55,565 nt of DNA from JBFMFB01 sp040752115 (GCA_040752115.1 JBFMFB010000013.1:1-55565), one strand, 5' to 3'; counted from the first letter of the stretch, positions 1-8,085 are shown. Translations and numbers: made by a program. Notes: generated from the sequence alone by a model not told the origin.

Positions 1-127
1 CGTTACCAACCATCCGGGAGGCAAGATTGAGCTACACTTATCCGCAACCGCCACCATGAATTGGCGGCTAAAGTGCCTGGGTAAAATTCAACGCGCAGGA
101 CTGGGTAATTTTAAACGCGCACCGACA
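1..127. mobile_element. Candidate end of an IS21-family insertion sequence
   Basis: Two closely spaced direct repeats of about 20 bp start near 79 (TGGGTAAAATTCAACGCGCA) and 103 (TGGGTAATTTTAAACGCGCA). The stretch ends in a CA dinucleotide at 126-127, immediately before the bcp stop codon. Multiple subterminal repeats of the TGGGTNAAWTT type with a TG...CA terminus are typical of IS21-family ends, where they bind the IstA transposase. No transposase reading frame is visible in the 127 bases available, so the rest of the element, if present, lies outside the window. It could instead be a solo remnant. The family call rests on remembered resemblance. Confidence 0.4.
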
Positions 128-128
128 C

Positions 129-593
129 TTACTCCAGTTCCTTGACGAGATTCATCACTTCGGCGGCATGTCCGCGGAAGTTCACGCTGTTCAGCGCATG
201 GCGCAGAATCCCCTGTTTATCGATGATAAAGGTGGAGCGCACAATCCCCATCTTCTTCACTCCATCCTTCTCTTTTTCCTGCCACACCCCGTACTTCCTG
301 CAAACATCACCTTCGGCATCGGCCAGAAGCCGCACCGTAATCCCGTGCTTGTCCCTGAAGGATGCGTGACTCAGGCAATCGTCCCGGCTCACTCCCAGAA
401 CAACGGTATCAAGCCGGGCAAACTCGTCTTCCAGATCGCTGAACTCCAGCGCCTCGATCGTGCAACCCGGCGTATCGTCCTTGGGGTAAAAATACAGCGC
501 CACATTCTTGCCCTTGAATTCCGACAGCCTGACCATCTCCATGTCCGCGTCGGGCAAGCTAAACCCCGGCGCAGGGCGTCCAATTTGCAGCAT
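129..593 (-). CDS. bcp: Peroxiredoxin, Bcp/PrxQ type (thioredoxin-dependent thiol peroxidase)
   Basis: Reduces hydrogen peroxide and organic peroxides in the cytoplasm using thiol reductants. The 154-residue product is normal for the family. The peroxidatic cysteine lies in the TPGCT motif (Cys44), preceded by the FYPKDD strand. The usual resolving cysteine five residues later is replaced by Leu49; Cys73 and Cys98 remain as possible partners, so this may be a 1-Cys or atypical 2-Cys form. The ATG at 593 is chosen because GAGG lies five bases upstream; a GTG two codons earlier overlaps that site. A TAGAAT box at 620-625 (minus strand) could be its -10. The stop codon touches the putative IS end. 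The family is certain; the exact thiol mechanism is inferred. Confidence 0.93.
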   Translation of the reverse strand: MLQIGRPAPGFSLPDADMEMVRLSEFKGKNVALYFYPKDDTPGCTIEALEFSDLEDEFARLDTVVLGVSRDDCLSHASFRDKHGITVRLLADAEGDVCRKYGVWQEKEKDGVKKMGIVRSTFIIDKQGILRHALNSVNFRGHAAEVMNLVKELE

Positions 594-871
594 AAACACC
601 TCGCTCCACCTATGGCTGCATTCTAACCGATTTAACCAAAGATAGCAGACTTCATTGCGCCCAGAGTTCCTTGCCCTCGGCTTGCCTTAAGCGATCGAAC
701 TCCGTAGAATAGATCGCAATAGTTGGATATGAACTATTTTTAATACGATATCGCGCAAGGTACTGGAAATATTTTCAGAACCTGCTAAAATTTTTTTTGT
801 CGGTCGAAATCAGCTTTGATGACCGATTTCCACTGGATTTTCGATAACTTCATCTAACAAAGGAAAGGTAC
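594..871. other. Divergent intergenic region between bcp and the lipoprotein gene
   Basis: This 278-base AT-rich spacer holds the promoters of two divergent genes. For bcp, a TAGAAT hexamer sits at 620-625 on the minus strand, about 27 bases from the ATG, with no convincing -35. For the lipoprotein, no clean -35/-10 pair was found, although the region 770-860 is strongly AT-rich. No reading frame, repeat or structured RNA was recognised here. Confidence 0.4.
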
Positions 872-1129
872 ATGAAACACTCACTCCTGCTCGCCGCCCT
901 GTTGGCACTGACATTGACCGCTTGCGGCAAAAAAGAAGAGGCTCCCGCTCCTGCCGCTCCCGCTCCTGCCGCTGAAGCCCCCAAAGCTGAAGCCCCCGCT
1001 CCTGCCGCTGCTCCGGCTGGTGAAGCCAAGCCTGCCGAAGGCGCTCCGGCTGCTGCTCCGGCTGGTGAAGCCAAGCCTGCCGAAGGCGCTGCTCCTGCCG
1101 CTGCTCCCGCTGGCGAAGCCAAGAAGTAA
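872..1129 (+). CDS. Small Ala/Pro/Glu/Lys-rich lipoprotein of unknown function
   Basis: An 85-residue protein with a lipoprotein signal peptide: positively charged start, hydrophobic stretch, then the lipobox LTAC with Cys18 as the predicted lipidated residue. The mature part has almost no sequence complexity. It consists of Ala, Pro, Glu, Gly and Lys, with a 15-residue unit (PAAAPAGEAKPAEGA type) present about three times. Such extended low-complexity lipoproteins probably span the periplasm as flexible tethers, but no function can be assigned. The start is supported by AAGGAAAG seven bases upstream of the ATG. It is the only plus-strand gene before the chemotaxis region, is monocistronic, and is followed by a strong terminator. 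Confidence 0.8.
   Translation: MKHSLLLAALLALTLTACGKKEEAPAPAAPAPAAEAPKAEAPAPAAAPAGEAKPAEGAPAAAPAGEAKPAEGAAPAAAPAGEAKK
1007..1120 (+). repeat. 45-bp tandem repeat inside the lipoprotein gene
   Basis: The unit beginning GCTGCTCCGGCTGGTGAAG occurs at 1007 and again at 1052, nearly identical over the 45-base period. A third, more diverged copy begins at 1100, 48 bases on. Each copy encodes one 15-residue segment, so gain or loss of units keeps the reading frame and changes the length of the mature lipoprotein. Confidence 0.8.
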
Positions 1130-1149
1130 TTCTGGCGGGTCAATGCAGT

Positions 1150-1180
1150 AAAAAAAGCCGGCTGAAAAGCCGGCTTTTTT
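1150..1180. terminator. Bidirectional intrinsic terminator
   Basis: An A-run, the stem AAGCCGGCT, a four-base loop, the matching AGCCGGCTT and a T-run (about 1151-1180) form a GC-rich hairpin with U-tracts in both directions. It can end the plus-strand lipoprotein transcript (stop at 1129) and the minus-strand bamC/hydrolase transcript (stop at 1209). Confidence 0.9.
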
Positions 1181-1208
1181 ATTTCCTGTCGAACAATCGG
1201 CAATCTGG

Positions 1209-1976
1209 TTACACGATTTGCCGCCACCCCAAACCATTGGCCTGATCCGCTACCCCGATCCATTTCCAGTCGCAGCCTAACGCGCCACTCAACGCAGCCC
1301 GCGCCAATTCCGGCGTATTGTTTTTCTCGCTCAGATGGGCTGCCACCACATGCTGCAGGCGGCCGCTCTCCAGTTTTGCCAGCAGTTGTGCCGCCGCTTC
1401 ATTGTCCAGATGGCCGAAACGGCCGGCCACCCGCCGCTTCAGCACCGGCGGATAAGGTCCATCGCGCAACATGCCGATGTCATGATTACACTCCAGCACC
1501 AGCGCGTCGCAGCCGCTCAGGGTCGCCTCGATATGCGCCGTTGAAGCGCCTGCGTCGGTCAGCACACCAAGCCGCCGCTTGCCGTCGCCAAACACATACT
1601 GCACCGGTTCGCGGGCATCGTGAGGAACCGGGAACGGCTCGATTTCCAGATCGCCGACAGCGAACCGGGCATGGCTGTCGATCGGGCAAAGGTGGGGGAA
1701 ATTCTGGAAGCGGGTCGATGCCGCGCTCAGCGTGCCGTGCGTCAGCCATACCGGGAGGTTGAATTTGGATGCGAATTTGGCGACGCCGCCGATGTGGTCG
1801 GTGTGTTCGTGCGTCACCACAATTCCGCACAAGTCTTCGGGAGACAGACCAAGACGGGCCAGCCTGCCGACGGTGTCGCGGATGCCGAAACCGCAGTCCA
1901 GCATCACCCGCGTGCGCCCTGCCTCGACCACCATCGCGTTGCCGCTGCTGCCGCTGCCCAGGGAAGCAAAGCGCAT
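1209..1976 (-). CDS. Metallo-beta-lactamase-fold hydrolase, YycJ/WalJ-like
   Basis: A cytoplasmic metal-dependent hydrolase of 255 residues. The zinc-binding THEHTDH motif has His56, His58, Asp60 and His61; further ligands are likely in the PHD segment and near ECNHD, and the N-terminal LGSGSSGN loop is typical of this subfamily. Relatives include YycJ-type single-domain hydrolases, some described as DNA-active exonuclease-like enzymes, but the substrate here is unknown. It follows bamC by 12 bases, so the order dapA-bamC-hydrolase is probably one transcript ending at the terminator at 1150-1180. The fold is certain; the function is not. Confidence 0.85.
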   Translation of the reverse strand: MRFASLGSGSSGNAMVVEAGRTRVMLDCGFGIRDTVGRLARLGLSPEDLCGIVVTHEHTDHIGGVAKFASKFNLPVWLTHGTLSAASTRFQNFPHLCPIDSHARFAVGDLEIEPFPVPHDAREPVQYVFGDGKRRLGVLTDAGASTAHIEATLSGCDALVLECNHDIGMLRDGPYPPVLKRRVAGRFGHLDNEAAAQLLAKLESGRLQHVVAAHLSEKNNTPELARAALSGALGCDWKWIGVADQANGLGWRQIV

Positions 1977-1988
1977 GGCGGCAGGCGG

Positions 1989-3104
1989 TTATTTCAACTG
2001 TTCGTAGAGGAGATTGAGAATCCGGGTGCCGGTTTCCGAAGTTTCGATGCGGCCCTCTTTATTCTGCACCTGCACTGTCGTTGCGCCATCCGCCTCTTTT
2101 ACCAGGATGCGATACTGTTCCTGGGGCGCGGATTTGCCGCCGTCGCCCTTCCAGAGCTTGGACAGCCACCCTTCTTCCTTTTTGGCGGCATCCGCCTCGG
2201 GATCGACGTAGCGCACGAAATACAGCCCTTGCGAGCGGTCGCGGTCTATCACGGTAAAGCCGATGCGATCCAGCACCAGCCCGACGCGGCGCCAGGCGCG
2301 GTCGAATGGATCGTTGACGGTCAGGCTGGACGCACCATCCGGCGCGCGGTTGATCTTCGCCCGCTCGGCCACAGCGCTCGCCGCCATCAGCGACTGGGCG
2401 CGCGCTTCCTCCACGCCGAAGCGCGTCATCAGGCGGCGCAGCATCTCGGCCTCGAGTTCCGGATCGGAGGGGCGCGGCTGCCACACGGTGCGGCCGCTGG
2501 AGGCATTCTCGAACACTTCGATCATGCCGCGGTGGCTGATGTAGATTTCCGTCACCCCGGTTTCTGCGCCGCGCTCCAACCGGGTGCGGAACTTGTCGCG
2601 CTCGGAGGTGGAATACAGCCCGTCCACCACCTTGGAAAGCACGTTGCGGATCGGATCCATCGGGATCTTGGCGCGGTTCTCCGCCCAGTCGGTCTCCATC
2701 AGGCCGGCCTCGGGCGCTTCGGTCTTGATGAGAAATCCCATCTCCTGCCAGAACTCCTTCACCACCGGCCACACTTCTTCCGGCGTGGCGCGCACCGCCA
2801 GCCAGCGCTGCGCGCCCGCGCGCTCGACCGTCACTTTGCCCTGCTGCGGCAGCAGACCGGACGCACCCGGCTGCGGCTGGGCACCGCGCTCCTTGCTGTA
2901 AGCCGAGAAGGTGGCGCTGCCTTGCGGCGAAATGTCGGGCACCGCATAGCGGTCGTCCGCGGCGGGCGCAGTGAGGTCCGGCGGCACTTCGAGCGGCGGC
3001 AGCTTGCCTGCCGATTTGTAGTCGATTTTCTTGCCCTGCAGCACGTTGCAGCCTGCAAGAACTGCCACCGCCACCACCGCAACCACCAGCCTGCCAGCCT
3101 TCAT
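1989..3104 (-). CDS. bamC: Outer-membrane assembly lipoprotein BamC (NlpB)
   Basis: A component of the BAM complex that inserts beta-barrel proteins into the outer membrane. The 371-residue precursor begins with a lipoprotein signal; the lipobox LAGC places lipidated Cys19. After an unstructured stretch come two helix-grip regions, the first around the VWPVVKEFW segment and the second around the FDRAWRRVGLVLDRIG segment, as in the BamC family. The start at 3104 is preferred over an 84-codon upstream extension because it gives the signal peptide and has AGGGA upstream. It lies 23 bases after dapA, a conserved proteobacterial order. Confidence 0.92.
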   Translation of the reverse strand: MKAGRLVVAVVAVAVLAGCNVLQGKKIDYKSAGKLPPLEVPPDLTAPAADDRYAVPDISPQGSATFSAYSKERGAQPQPGASGLLPQQGKVTVERAGAQRWLAVRATPEEVWPVVKEFWQEMGFLIKTEAPEAGLMETDWAENRAKIPMDPIRNVLSKVVDGLYSTSERDKFRTRLERGAETGVTEIYISHRGMIEVFENASSGRTVWQPRPSDPELEAEMLRRLMTRFGVEEARAQSLMAASAVAERAKINRAPDGASSLTVNDPFDRAWRRVGLVLDRIGFTVIDRDRSQGLYFVRYVDPEADAAKKEEGWLSKLWKGDGGKSAPQEQYRILVKEADGATTVQVQNKEGRIETSETGTRILNLLYEQLK

Positions 3105-3127
3105 GTCTTGTCCCTGGTTAAACCTGC

Positions 3128-4006
3128 TTACGCAGCGATTCCGGCCTGGCGCATCGCCTGCCTCAACGATTCGTGATGCCCTTCCGAAAGCGGCGTGAGC
3201 GGCAGCCGGATGCCGTTGCCGATCAGCCCCATCTGCGCGGCCACCCACTTGACCGGAATCGGGTTGGCCTCGACAAACAACTTCTGGTGCAAAGCGAACA
3301 GCCTGGCGTTGATTGCCCGCGCAGCCGCCGCGTCCCCGCGGAACGCCGCCGCGCACATCTCATGCATCATCTTCGGCGCCACGTTGGCGGTGACGGAAAT
3401 CACGCCGTGCCCGCCCATCAGCATGAACGGGAGCGCAGTGGCGTCGTCGCCCGAGTACAGCGCAAATCCCTCCGGCGCGCGCAGAATCAGCTCCGTATTG
3501 CGCTCCAGGCTGCCGGTCGCGTCCTTGATGCCGACGATATTGGGAATCTGGGCCAGCCGCAGCGCCGTGTCGTTGAAAAGATCGCAGCCGGTGCGCCCCG
3601 GCACGTTGTAGAGAATCTGCGGGATATCCACCGCCTCGGCGACGGCCCTGAAATGACGGTACAGCCCTTCCTGGGTGGGTTTGTTGTAGTAGGGAACAAC
3701 CAGCAGACAGGAATCCGCGCCGGCATTCTTGGCGCACTGCGTCAGCTCGATCGCTTCGCTGGTCGAATTGGCGCCGGTGCCGGCGATCACCGGGATTCGC
3801 CCCGCCGCGAACTCCACCGTCTTGCGGATCAGGAGGCAGTGCTCCTCGAAATCGACCGTGGGAGATTCGCCGGTGGTGCCGACGACGACGATGCCGTCGG
3901 TCCCTTCGCGCACGTGGAAATCAACCAGCGCGCCGAGCCGCTCGAAGTCCAGACCGCCGTCCTCGAACATGGGCGTGATAATCGCTACCAGACTGCCTTT
4001 CAGCAT
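3128..4006 (-). CDS. dapA: 4-hydroxy-tetrahydrodipicolinate synthase
   Basis: Condenses pyruvate with aspartate-semialdehyde, the first committed step of lysine and meso-diaminopimelate synthesis, in the cytoplasm. At 292 residues it matches the E. coli enzyme. Thr44-Thr45 lie in GTTGE, Tyr133 in YNVPGRTG, and the Schiff-base lysine is Lys161 in GIKDATG. The ATG at 4006 gives the exact family start; a TTG five codons earlier is possible. It heads the dapA-bamC-hydrolase group and lies 48 bases from the end of the reductase gene upstream of it in the direction of transcription. Confidence 0.97.
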   Translation of the reverse strand: MLKGSLVAIITPMFEDGGLDFERLGALVDFHVREGTDGIVVVGTTGESPTVDFEEHCLLIRKTVEFAAGRIPVIAGTGANSTSEAIELTQCAKNAGADSCLLVVPYYNKPTQEGLYRHFRAVAEAVDIPQILYNVPGRTGCDLFNDTALRLAQIPNIVGIKDATGSLERNTELILRAPEGFALYSGDDATALPFMLMGGHGVISVTANVAPKMMHEMCAAAFRGDAAAARAINARLFALHQKLFVEANPIPVKWVAAQMGLIGNGIRLPLTPLSEGHHESLRQAMRQAGIAA

Positions 4007-4054
4007 GACCCTGCAACCCAACGAAAAAGCGGTAGTTTACCCGAATATCGGGGT

Positions 4055-5884
4055 TCAGTCAGCCTCGCGCTCGATCGAGCAGCACTGCCTTTCCGCCACG
4101 TCCTTCTCTTCCGCCACCAGCACCTGGCCGGTGACCGGATTGGGGCGGAAGGTGGTGCAGCCTTTCAGGCCCAGATCGTAGGCCTGCTGGTAAAGGGAGC
4201 CGAACTGCTCGAAGCCGAACGCCTCGGGCACGTTGATGGTTTTGGAAATGGAATTGTCCACGTGATGCTGCAGCGCCGCCTGCATGGCCAGATGCGCGGA
4301 GGGCGCGACATCCGCCGCGACGACGAAAGCCGGCGGCAGCGGCGCTTCCTCGCCGCGCAACTGGCGGAACAGGTGGTAAGCGTAATCCTCCACCCTGAAC
4401 ATTCCCAGGCTGCCGTCCGCCTGCCGCACCCGGCGCGAATAGGCGAGTTCATAAACCGGCTCCAGCCCGCTGGAAACATTGTTGGCCAGCAAGCTGATGG
4501 TGCCGGTCGGCGCAATGGCGGTGAGATGGCTGTTGCGGATGCCGTCCCGGCGGATGCCTTCCTGGATGTCGTGCGGCAGGTTGCGGACGAATTCGCTCTG
4601 CAGGTACGGCTCGGCCTCGAAGCGTGGGAAAGCGCCTTTCTCCCGGGCCAGCATGATCGAGGTGCGGTAGGCGCTGTGGCAGATGGTTCGCATGATCTCG
4701 CCGGCGAGTTTGAACGACGCCTCGCTGCCGTAAGGAATGCCCAGCATGACCAGCGCATCGGCCAGCCCGGTCAGCCCCAGCCCGATGCGGCGCGAGGACC
4801 GCGCCGATTCGGCCTGCTTTTTGAGCGGGAAGCGCGACGCCTCGTACACATTGTCCAGTATGCGCGCCCCGACCGCCGCGGTCGCGCCGACGCCTTCCAG
4901 ATCGAGCCTGGCTTCCGGCGTGAACGGTGCCCGGACGAACGCAGTGAGGTTCACCGAGCCCAGATTGCACGCCCCATAGGAGGGAAGCGGGATTTCTCCG
5001 CAGGGGTTGGTGGCGCTGATCCGCTCGCAATACCAGAGATTGTTCAGCCGGTTGATCCGGTCGATGAAAATCACCCCCGGCTCGGCGTAATCGTAAGTGG
5101 CGCTCATGATCTTGCGCCACAGCGCCCGCGCCTCCACCCGCCGCACCACCCGGCACGGCTGCGGCGCGGCCGCGCCCGACCACAGCCGCTCGACCGTCCC
5201 CCCGCCTGCCGATTCTCCTTCTCCCAGCGGGAACACCAGCGGCCAGTCCGCCCCGTCCCGCACCGCCCGCATGAAATCGTCGCTCACCAGCACCGACAGG
5301 TTGAAATGGCGCAGCACGGTGGGATCGCGCTTGGCTTCGATAAAATCCTCGATATCCGGGTGATCGCAGCGCAGCGTCGCCATCATCGCACCGCGGCGCG
5401 CGCCGGTGGAAAGCACGGTGGCGCACATGCTGTCCCAGATATGCATGAAGGAAAGCGGGCCGGTGGCCGCCACCCCCACGCCGCGCGCCGGCATGCCACG
5501 CGGACGCAGAGTGGAGAAATCCATGCCGATGCCGCCGCCCTGCTGCATGGTGAGCGCCCCTTCCTTGAGCGCCTCGAAAATGCCCTCCATCGAATCCTCG
5601 ATGGTGCCCATGACGAAACAGTTGAACAGCGTGACCTGGTGGCGCGTGCCGGCCCCCGCCTGGATGCGCCCGCCGGGCAGGAAGCGGAAATCTTCCAGCG
5701 CCGTGTAAAAACGCCGCTCCCATTCGCTCGCCTGATCCGCCTTCTCGACGGCAGCCAGCGCGCGGGCAACGCGCCGCCAGCTATCCTCCAGCATGGCGTC
5801 CCGGATCGCCCCCTCCTCGCGGTAGCGGTATTTCACGTCCCAGATGCGGGCCGAAATGTCGCAGGTAAAGTGTTCGCTGGCCAT
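4055..5884 (-). CDS. nrdJ: Class II (adenosylcobalamin-dependent) ribonucleoside-diphosphate reductase
   Basis: Makes deoxyribonucleotides using a radical generated from adenosylcobalamin, so it works with or without oxygen. In this 609-residue protein the radical-site motif NPCGEI holds Asn293, Cys295 and Glu297. Cys89 (FNCF) and Cys306 (GACNLGSVNL) fit the substrate-reducing cysteine pair. The C-terminal Cys601-Cys602 pair would re-reduce the active site. No N-terminal ATP-cone is visible. The start at 5884 follows GGGAGG at about ten bases. Upstream lie a palindromic repeat and the terminator of the preceding gene, so it is probably transcribed alone. No recognisable cobalamin riboswitch was seen. 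Confidence 0.9.
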   Translation of the reverse strand: MASEHFTCDISARIWDVKYRYREEGAIRDAMLEDSWRRVARALAAVEKADQASEWERRFYTALEDFRFLPGGRIQAGAGTRHQVTLFNCFVMGTIEDSMEGIFEALKEGALTMQQGGGIGMDFSTLRPRGMPARGVGVAATGPLSFMHIWDSMCATVLSTGARRGAMMATLRCDHPDIEDFIEAKRDPTVLRHFNLSVLVSDDFMRAVRDGADWPLVFPLGEGESAGGGTVERLWSGAAAPQPCRVVRRVEARALWRKIMSATYDYAEPGVIFIDRINRLNNLWYCERISATNPCGEIPLPSYGACNLGSVNLTAFVRAPFTPEARLDLEGVGATAAVGARILDNVYEASRFPLKKQAESARSSRRIGLGLTGLADALVMLGIPYGSEASFKLAGEIMRTICHSAYRTSIMLAREKGAFPRFEAEPYLQSEFVRNLPHDIQEGIRRDGIRNSHLTAIAPTGTISLLANNVSSGLEPVYELAYSRRVRQADGSLGMFRVEDYAYHLFRQLRGEEAPLPPAFVVAADVAPSAHLAMQAALQHHVDNSISKTINVPEAFGFEQFGSLYQQAYDLGLKGCTTFRPNPVTGQVLVAEEKDVAERQCCSIEREAD

Positions 5885-5984
5885 GTTTACGGAAGCCTCC
5901 CGGCGCGCAGTTCATCACGAACGGCCCACCGCACGGAAATGCGGCGGGCAGATGAGGATCACCATCATCCCAAAAACAGCATTT

Positions 5985-6084
5985 GGCCACGAATGACACG
6001 AATAACCACGAACAAGAACAATGAAGTGCGACCGATTTGCAGCAGACCATCCAAGCGGCGTAACCATTCGTGAACATTCGTGGC
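5985..6084. repeat. Palindromic repeat, CCACGAAT family, copy A
   Basis: About 100 bp. The left arm GGCCACGAATGACACGAAT and right arm ATTCGTGAACATTCGTGGC are inverted relative to each other around a roughly 60-base core. The core resembles that of the copy at 48326 (both carry AAGTGC-ACCGATTTG-AGCA). It lies 100 bases upstream of the nrdJ start, between nrdJ and the terminator of the preceding gene. Confidence 0.88.
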
Positions 6085-6110
6085 TAAAAAAGCTTCTTCT
6101 CAGATCATAC

Positions 6111-6139
6111 AAAAAAGGGCGCCCCACCGAAGGCGCCCT
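6111..6139 (-). terminator. Intrinsic terminator after the 79-residue unknown gene
   Basis: Read on the minus strand: stem GGGCGCC, loop TTCGGTGG, stem GGCGCCC, then a run of six T. It lies 27 bases beyond the stop of the small unknown gene and separates it from nrdJ. Confidence 0.85.
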
Positions 6140-6165
6140 ATCGAATGATTCCGGCCTTTACCAGC

Positions 6166-6405
6166 TCAGCGCTGGCTCAAGTACATTCTTTCCAGAAACG
6201 CGTCCAGATTCGCCACGGCAACGTCCGGCGGCATCTCGCCATGCGCCGCGCGGTCGATCACCTGCACCGCCAGCTGCGCATGCTCCTGCCGCATCGCCGT
6301 CACGCCGGGATTCCAGCCCGCGCACAGCACTTCGGTGTCGTAGTCGCCGGAATCCACCGAGCCCGCTTCGATCTCGCCCGTGCAAATATCCATGATGCTG
6401 TACAT
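6166..6405 (-). CDS. Conserved-looking small protein of unknown function (79 aa)
   Basis: Not recognised. The 79-residue acidic protein begins MYSIMDICTGEIEAGSVDSG and has no signal peptide or membrane segment. It has two cysteines (one near residue 8, one near residue 29) and a predicted helical C-terminal half. The start at 6405 is strongly supported by GGAGG six bases upstream; the longer in-frame extension has no such site. It has its own good terminator, and its codon usage looks like its neighbours'. It lies between the methyltransferase gene and nrdJ. The start and terminator make it convincing as a gene; its role is unknown. Confidence 0.7.
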   Translation of the reverse strand: MYSIMDICTGEIEAGSVDSGDYDTEVLCAGWNPGVTAMRQEHAQLAVQVIDRAAHGEMPPDVAVANLDAFLERMYLSQR

Positions 6406-6582
6406 TTGACACCTCCAATCTTCCGAATATCCAACCACGCGGCCTGTAAATGTAATAACGGCTGTCGGGCGAAAAGGTTGAGGGAGAAGGCGTTGTTTTG
6501 GGCGCCGCCGGTCAGGCGGAGAAAACCTTTCGTCGGCTGCTGAAAACAGATTCTTGCTGCGGCGGGGATGATCCATTTTGGC

Positions 6583-7143
6583 TCACCGGCACTCCGGCAC
6601 CTCCGCCTCCGCCGGCGAAACCGCACAGATGCGCTGCACCCTGGCCGGGGCGGGGCGACTGATGAAGACATCCTCGTAGGCGAGGACACGCAGCCTGCCG
6701 CGCACCACTTCCAGCAGTTCTCCGGGGCGCAGCAAGAAATCGGGATTGGTCGGCTTGCCATAGCGCTCCTGGCCGGCGGCGAAGGTTTCGTCGATCAGGA
6801 TGCCGCCGGGTGCGAGCGAGGCCAGCAGGTGCGGGAACAGCGGGCGATGCAGGTAGTTGGCGACGACGATGCCGGCGAATTCCCCTGCCCGGTAGGGCCA
6901 GGGGGCGTTTTCGAAATCGGCCTGGCGCACGGTCACACCCGGCAGGTGCGCGGCTTCCCCGAGCCGTGAAATGTCGCGATCCGCCGCTTCCACTTCGTAA
7001 CCCAGCCCGGCCAGATAACGGGTGTGCCGACCGGCGCCGCACGCAAGGTCCAGCACCCGGCCGGGATGCGGGATGCAGCCCGCCCAGCGCGCCACCCACT
7101 CCGAGGGGGCTTTGGCCCCGGTTTCAGCAAGGTGCGATTCCAT
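6583..7143 (-). CDS. Class I SAM-dependent methyltransferase
   Basis: A 186-residue cytoplasmic methyltransferase. The SAM-binding motif I is VLDLACGAGRHT (around residue 40) and the acidic residue ending strand 2 lies in VEAADRD. The later IVVANYLHRPLF and LAPGGILIDETF segments match motifs II and III. The substrate cannot be read from sequence; relatives are often annotated as tellurite-resistance or unspecified methyltransferases. The start at 7143 has GGGAG about seven bases upstream. A cluster of CCCCCT repeats separates it from the end of fliR, so it may be expressed apart from the flagellar operon. Confidence 0.8.
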   Translation of the reverse strand: MESHLAETGAKAPSEWVARWAGCIPHPGRVLDLACGAGRHTRYLAGLGYEVEAADRDISRLGEAAHLPGVTVRQADFENAPWPYRAGEFAGIVVANYLHRPLFPHLLASLAPGGILIDETFAAGQERYGKPTNPDFLLRPGELLEVVRGRLRVLAYEDVFISRPAPARVQRICAVSPAEAEVPECR

Positions 7144-7156
7144 CAGCCAGCTCCCG

Positions 7157-7282
7157 CAAATCCCCCTCAATCCCCCTTTATCAAGGGGGAAGTTTGAATC
7201 CCCCTCGCCCGCCGTTTGACGAGGGGGAAAGTCCGAATCCCCTTCGATCCACCTTTAGCAAGGGGAAGCCTCTTCCCCCTCG
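7157..7282. repeat. Three-unit CCCCCT/AGGGGG palindromic repeat cluster
   Basis: Three degenerate units of about 40 bp. Each pairs a CCCCCTC-type arm with an AAGGGGGAA-type arm (7159-7200, 7200-7239, 7239-7272). This type of element (AATCCCCCTCAATCCCCC) is a widespread interspersed repeat in environmental proteobacteria. It fills the gap between fliR and the methyltransferase gene and could fold into successive hairpins in the transcript. Confidence 0.75.
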
Positions 7283-7296
7283 ATCACTTAATCAGC

Positions 7297-8085
7297 CTAG
7301 CCGGGCCGGGCCATCTGCGCGATGCGCAGCATCATTTGCAGGCCGTCGTGCATCAGGCGTTCCAGCAGCGGGGCCAGGTACGGCAGGGTCAGGATCAGGG
7401 TGAAGAAGCCGGCGGCGAGCGTAAGCGGAAAGCCCACAGCGAAGATGTTGAGCTGCGGGGCGGCGCGGGTCATGATGCCGATGGCGAGGTTGGTGATGAG
7501 CAGCGCGGCGATCACCGGCAGCGAGAGCAGTACCCCGGCGCGGAAGATTTCGCCGCCCCAGGCGGCGAGCGCCTTCCAGCCTGCAGCGGAAAGCGGGGCC
7601 GCTCCGACCGGCAGGACGCGGAAGCTTTCGGCAAGCGTTTCGATCATCAGCAAATGGCCGTTCAGCGCCAGAAACACCAGGGTGAACAACACCCCGAGGA
7701 ACTGCCCCAGCACCGGCACCTGCGCCGAATTGACGGGGTCGAAGAACGTGGCGAAGCCCAGGCCCATCTGCAGGCCGGCGATGTTGCCCACGGTTTCCAC
7801 GGCAACGAACACGATGCGCATGGCGAACCCCATCGCCAGTCCGATCAGCATCTGCTGGCCGAGAATCAGCAGGCCCGCCGCCGAGCCCGGCTCGACCTGG
7901 GGCATGGGAGGAAGCGTCGGGGCGACGACGATGGTAATGGCAAGCGCCAGCCCTATTTTGGCGCGGCGGGGAAAGCTTGGGTTGCCCAGGACGGGCGAGC
8001 TGGCGATCAGGGCGGCGATGCGGGCAAGCGGCCAGATGAAGGCGACGATCCAGGCATTGAGTTGGGCGGAGGTGACGCTGAGCAT
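7297..8085 (-). CDS. fliR: Flagellar type III export gate protein FliR
   Basis: A polytopic inner-membrane component of the flagellar export gate, assembling with FliP and FliQ into the export pore. The 262 residues include about six hydrophobic segments, starting LNAWIVAFIWPLARIAALIA. The conserved NPSFPRRAKIGLALAI region and the C-terminal LTLAAGFFTLILTLPYLAPL hairpin are family-typical. It is the last gene of the fliLMNOPQR group, 28 bases after fliQ. No FlhB fusion is present; flhB and flhA must lie elsewhere. Confidence 0.95.
   Translation of the reverse strand: MLSVTSAQLNAWIVAFIWPLARIAALIASSPVLGNPSFPRRAKIGLALAITIVVAPTLPPMPQVEPGSAAGLLILGQQMLIGLAMGFAMRIVFVAVETVGNIAGLQMGLGFATFFDPVNSAQVPVLGQFLGVLFTLVFLALNGHLLMIETLAESFRVLPVGAAPLSAAGWKALAAWGGEIFRAGVLLSLPVIAALLITNLAIGIMTRAAPQLNIFAVGFPLTLAAGFFTLILTLPYLAPLLERLMHDGLQMMLRIAQMARPG

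Noticed and set aside
5885..6165. Cobalamin riboswitch before the B12-dependent reductase
   Set aside because: Looked for B12-box-like sequence upstream of nrdJ; only the palindromic repeat and the preceding terminator are there.
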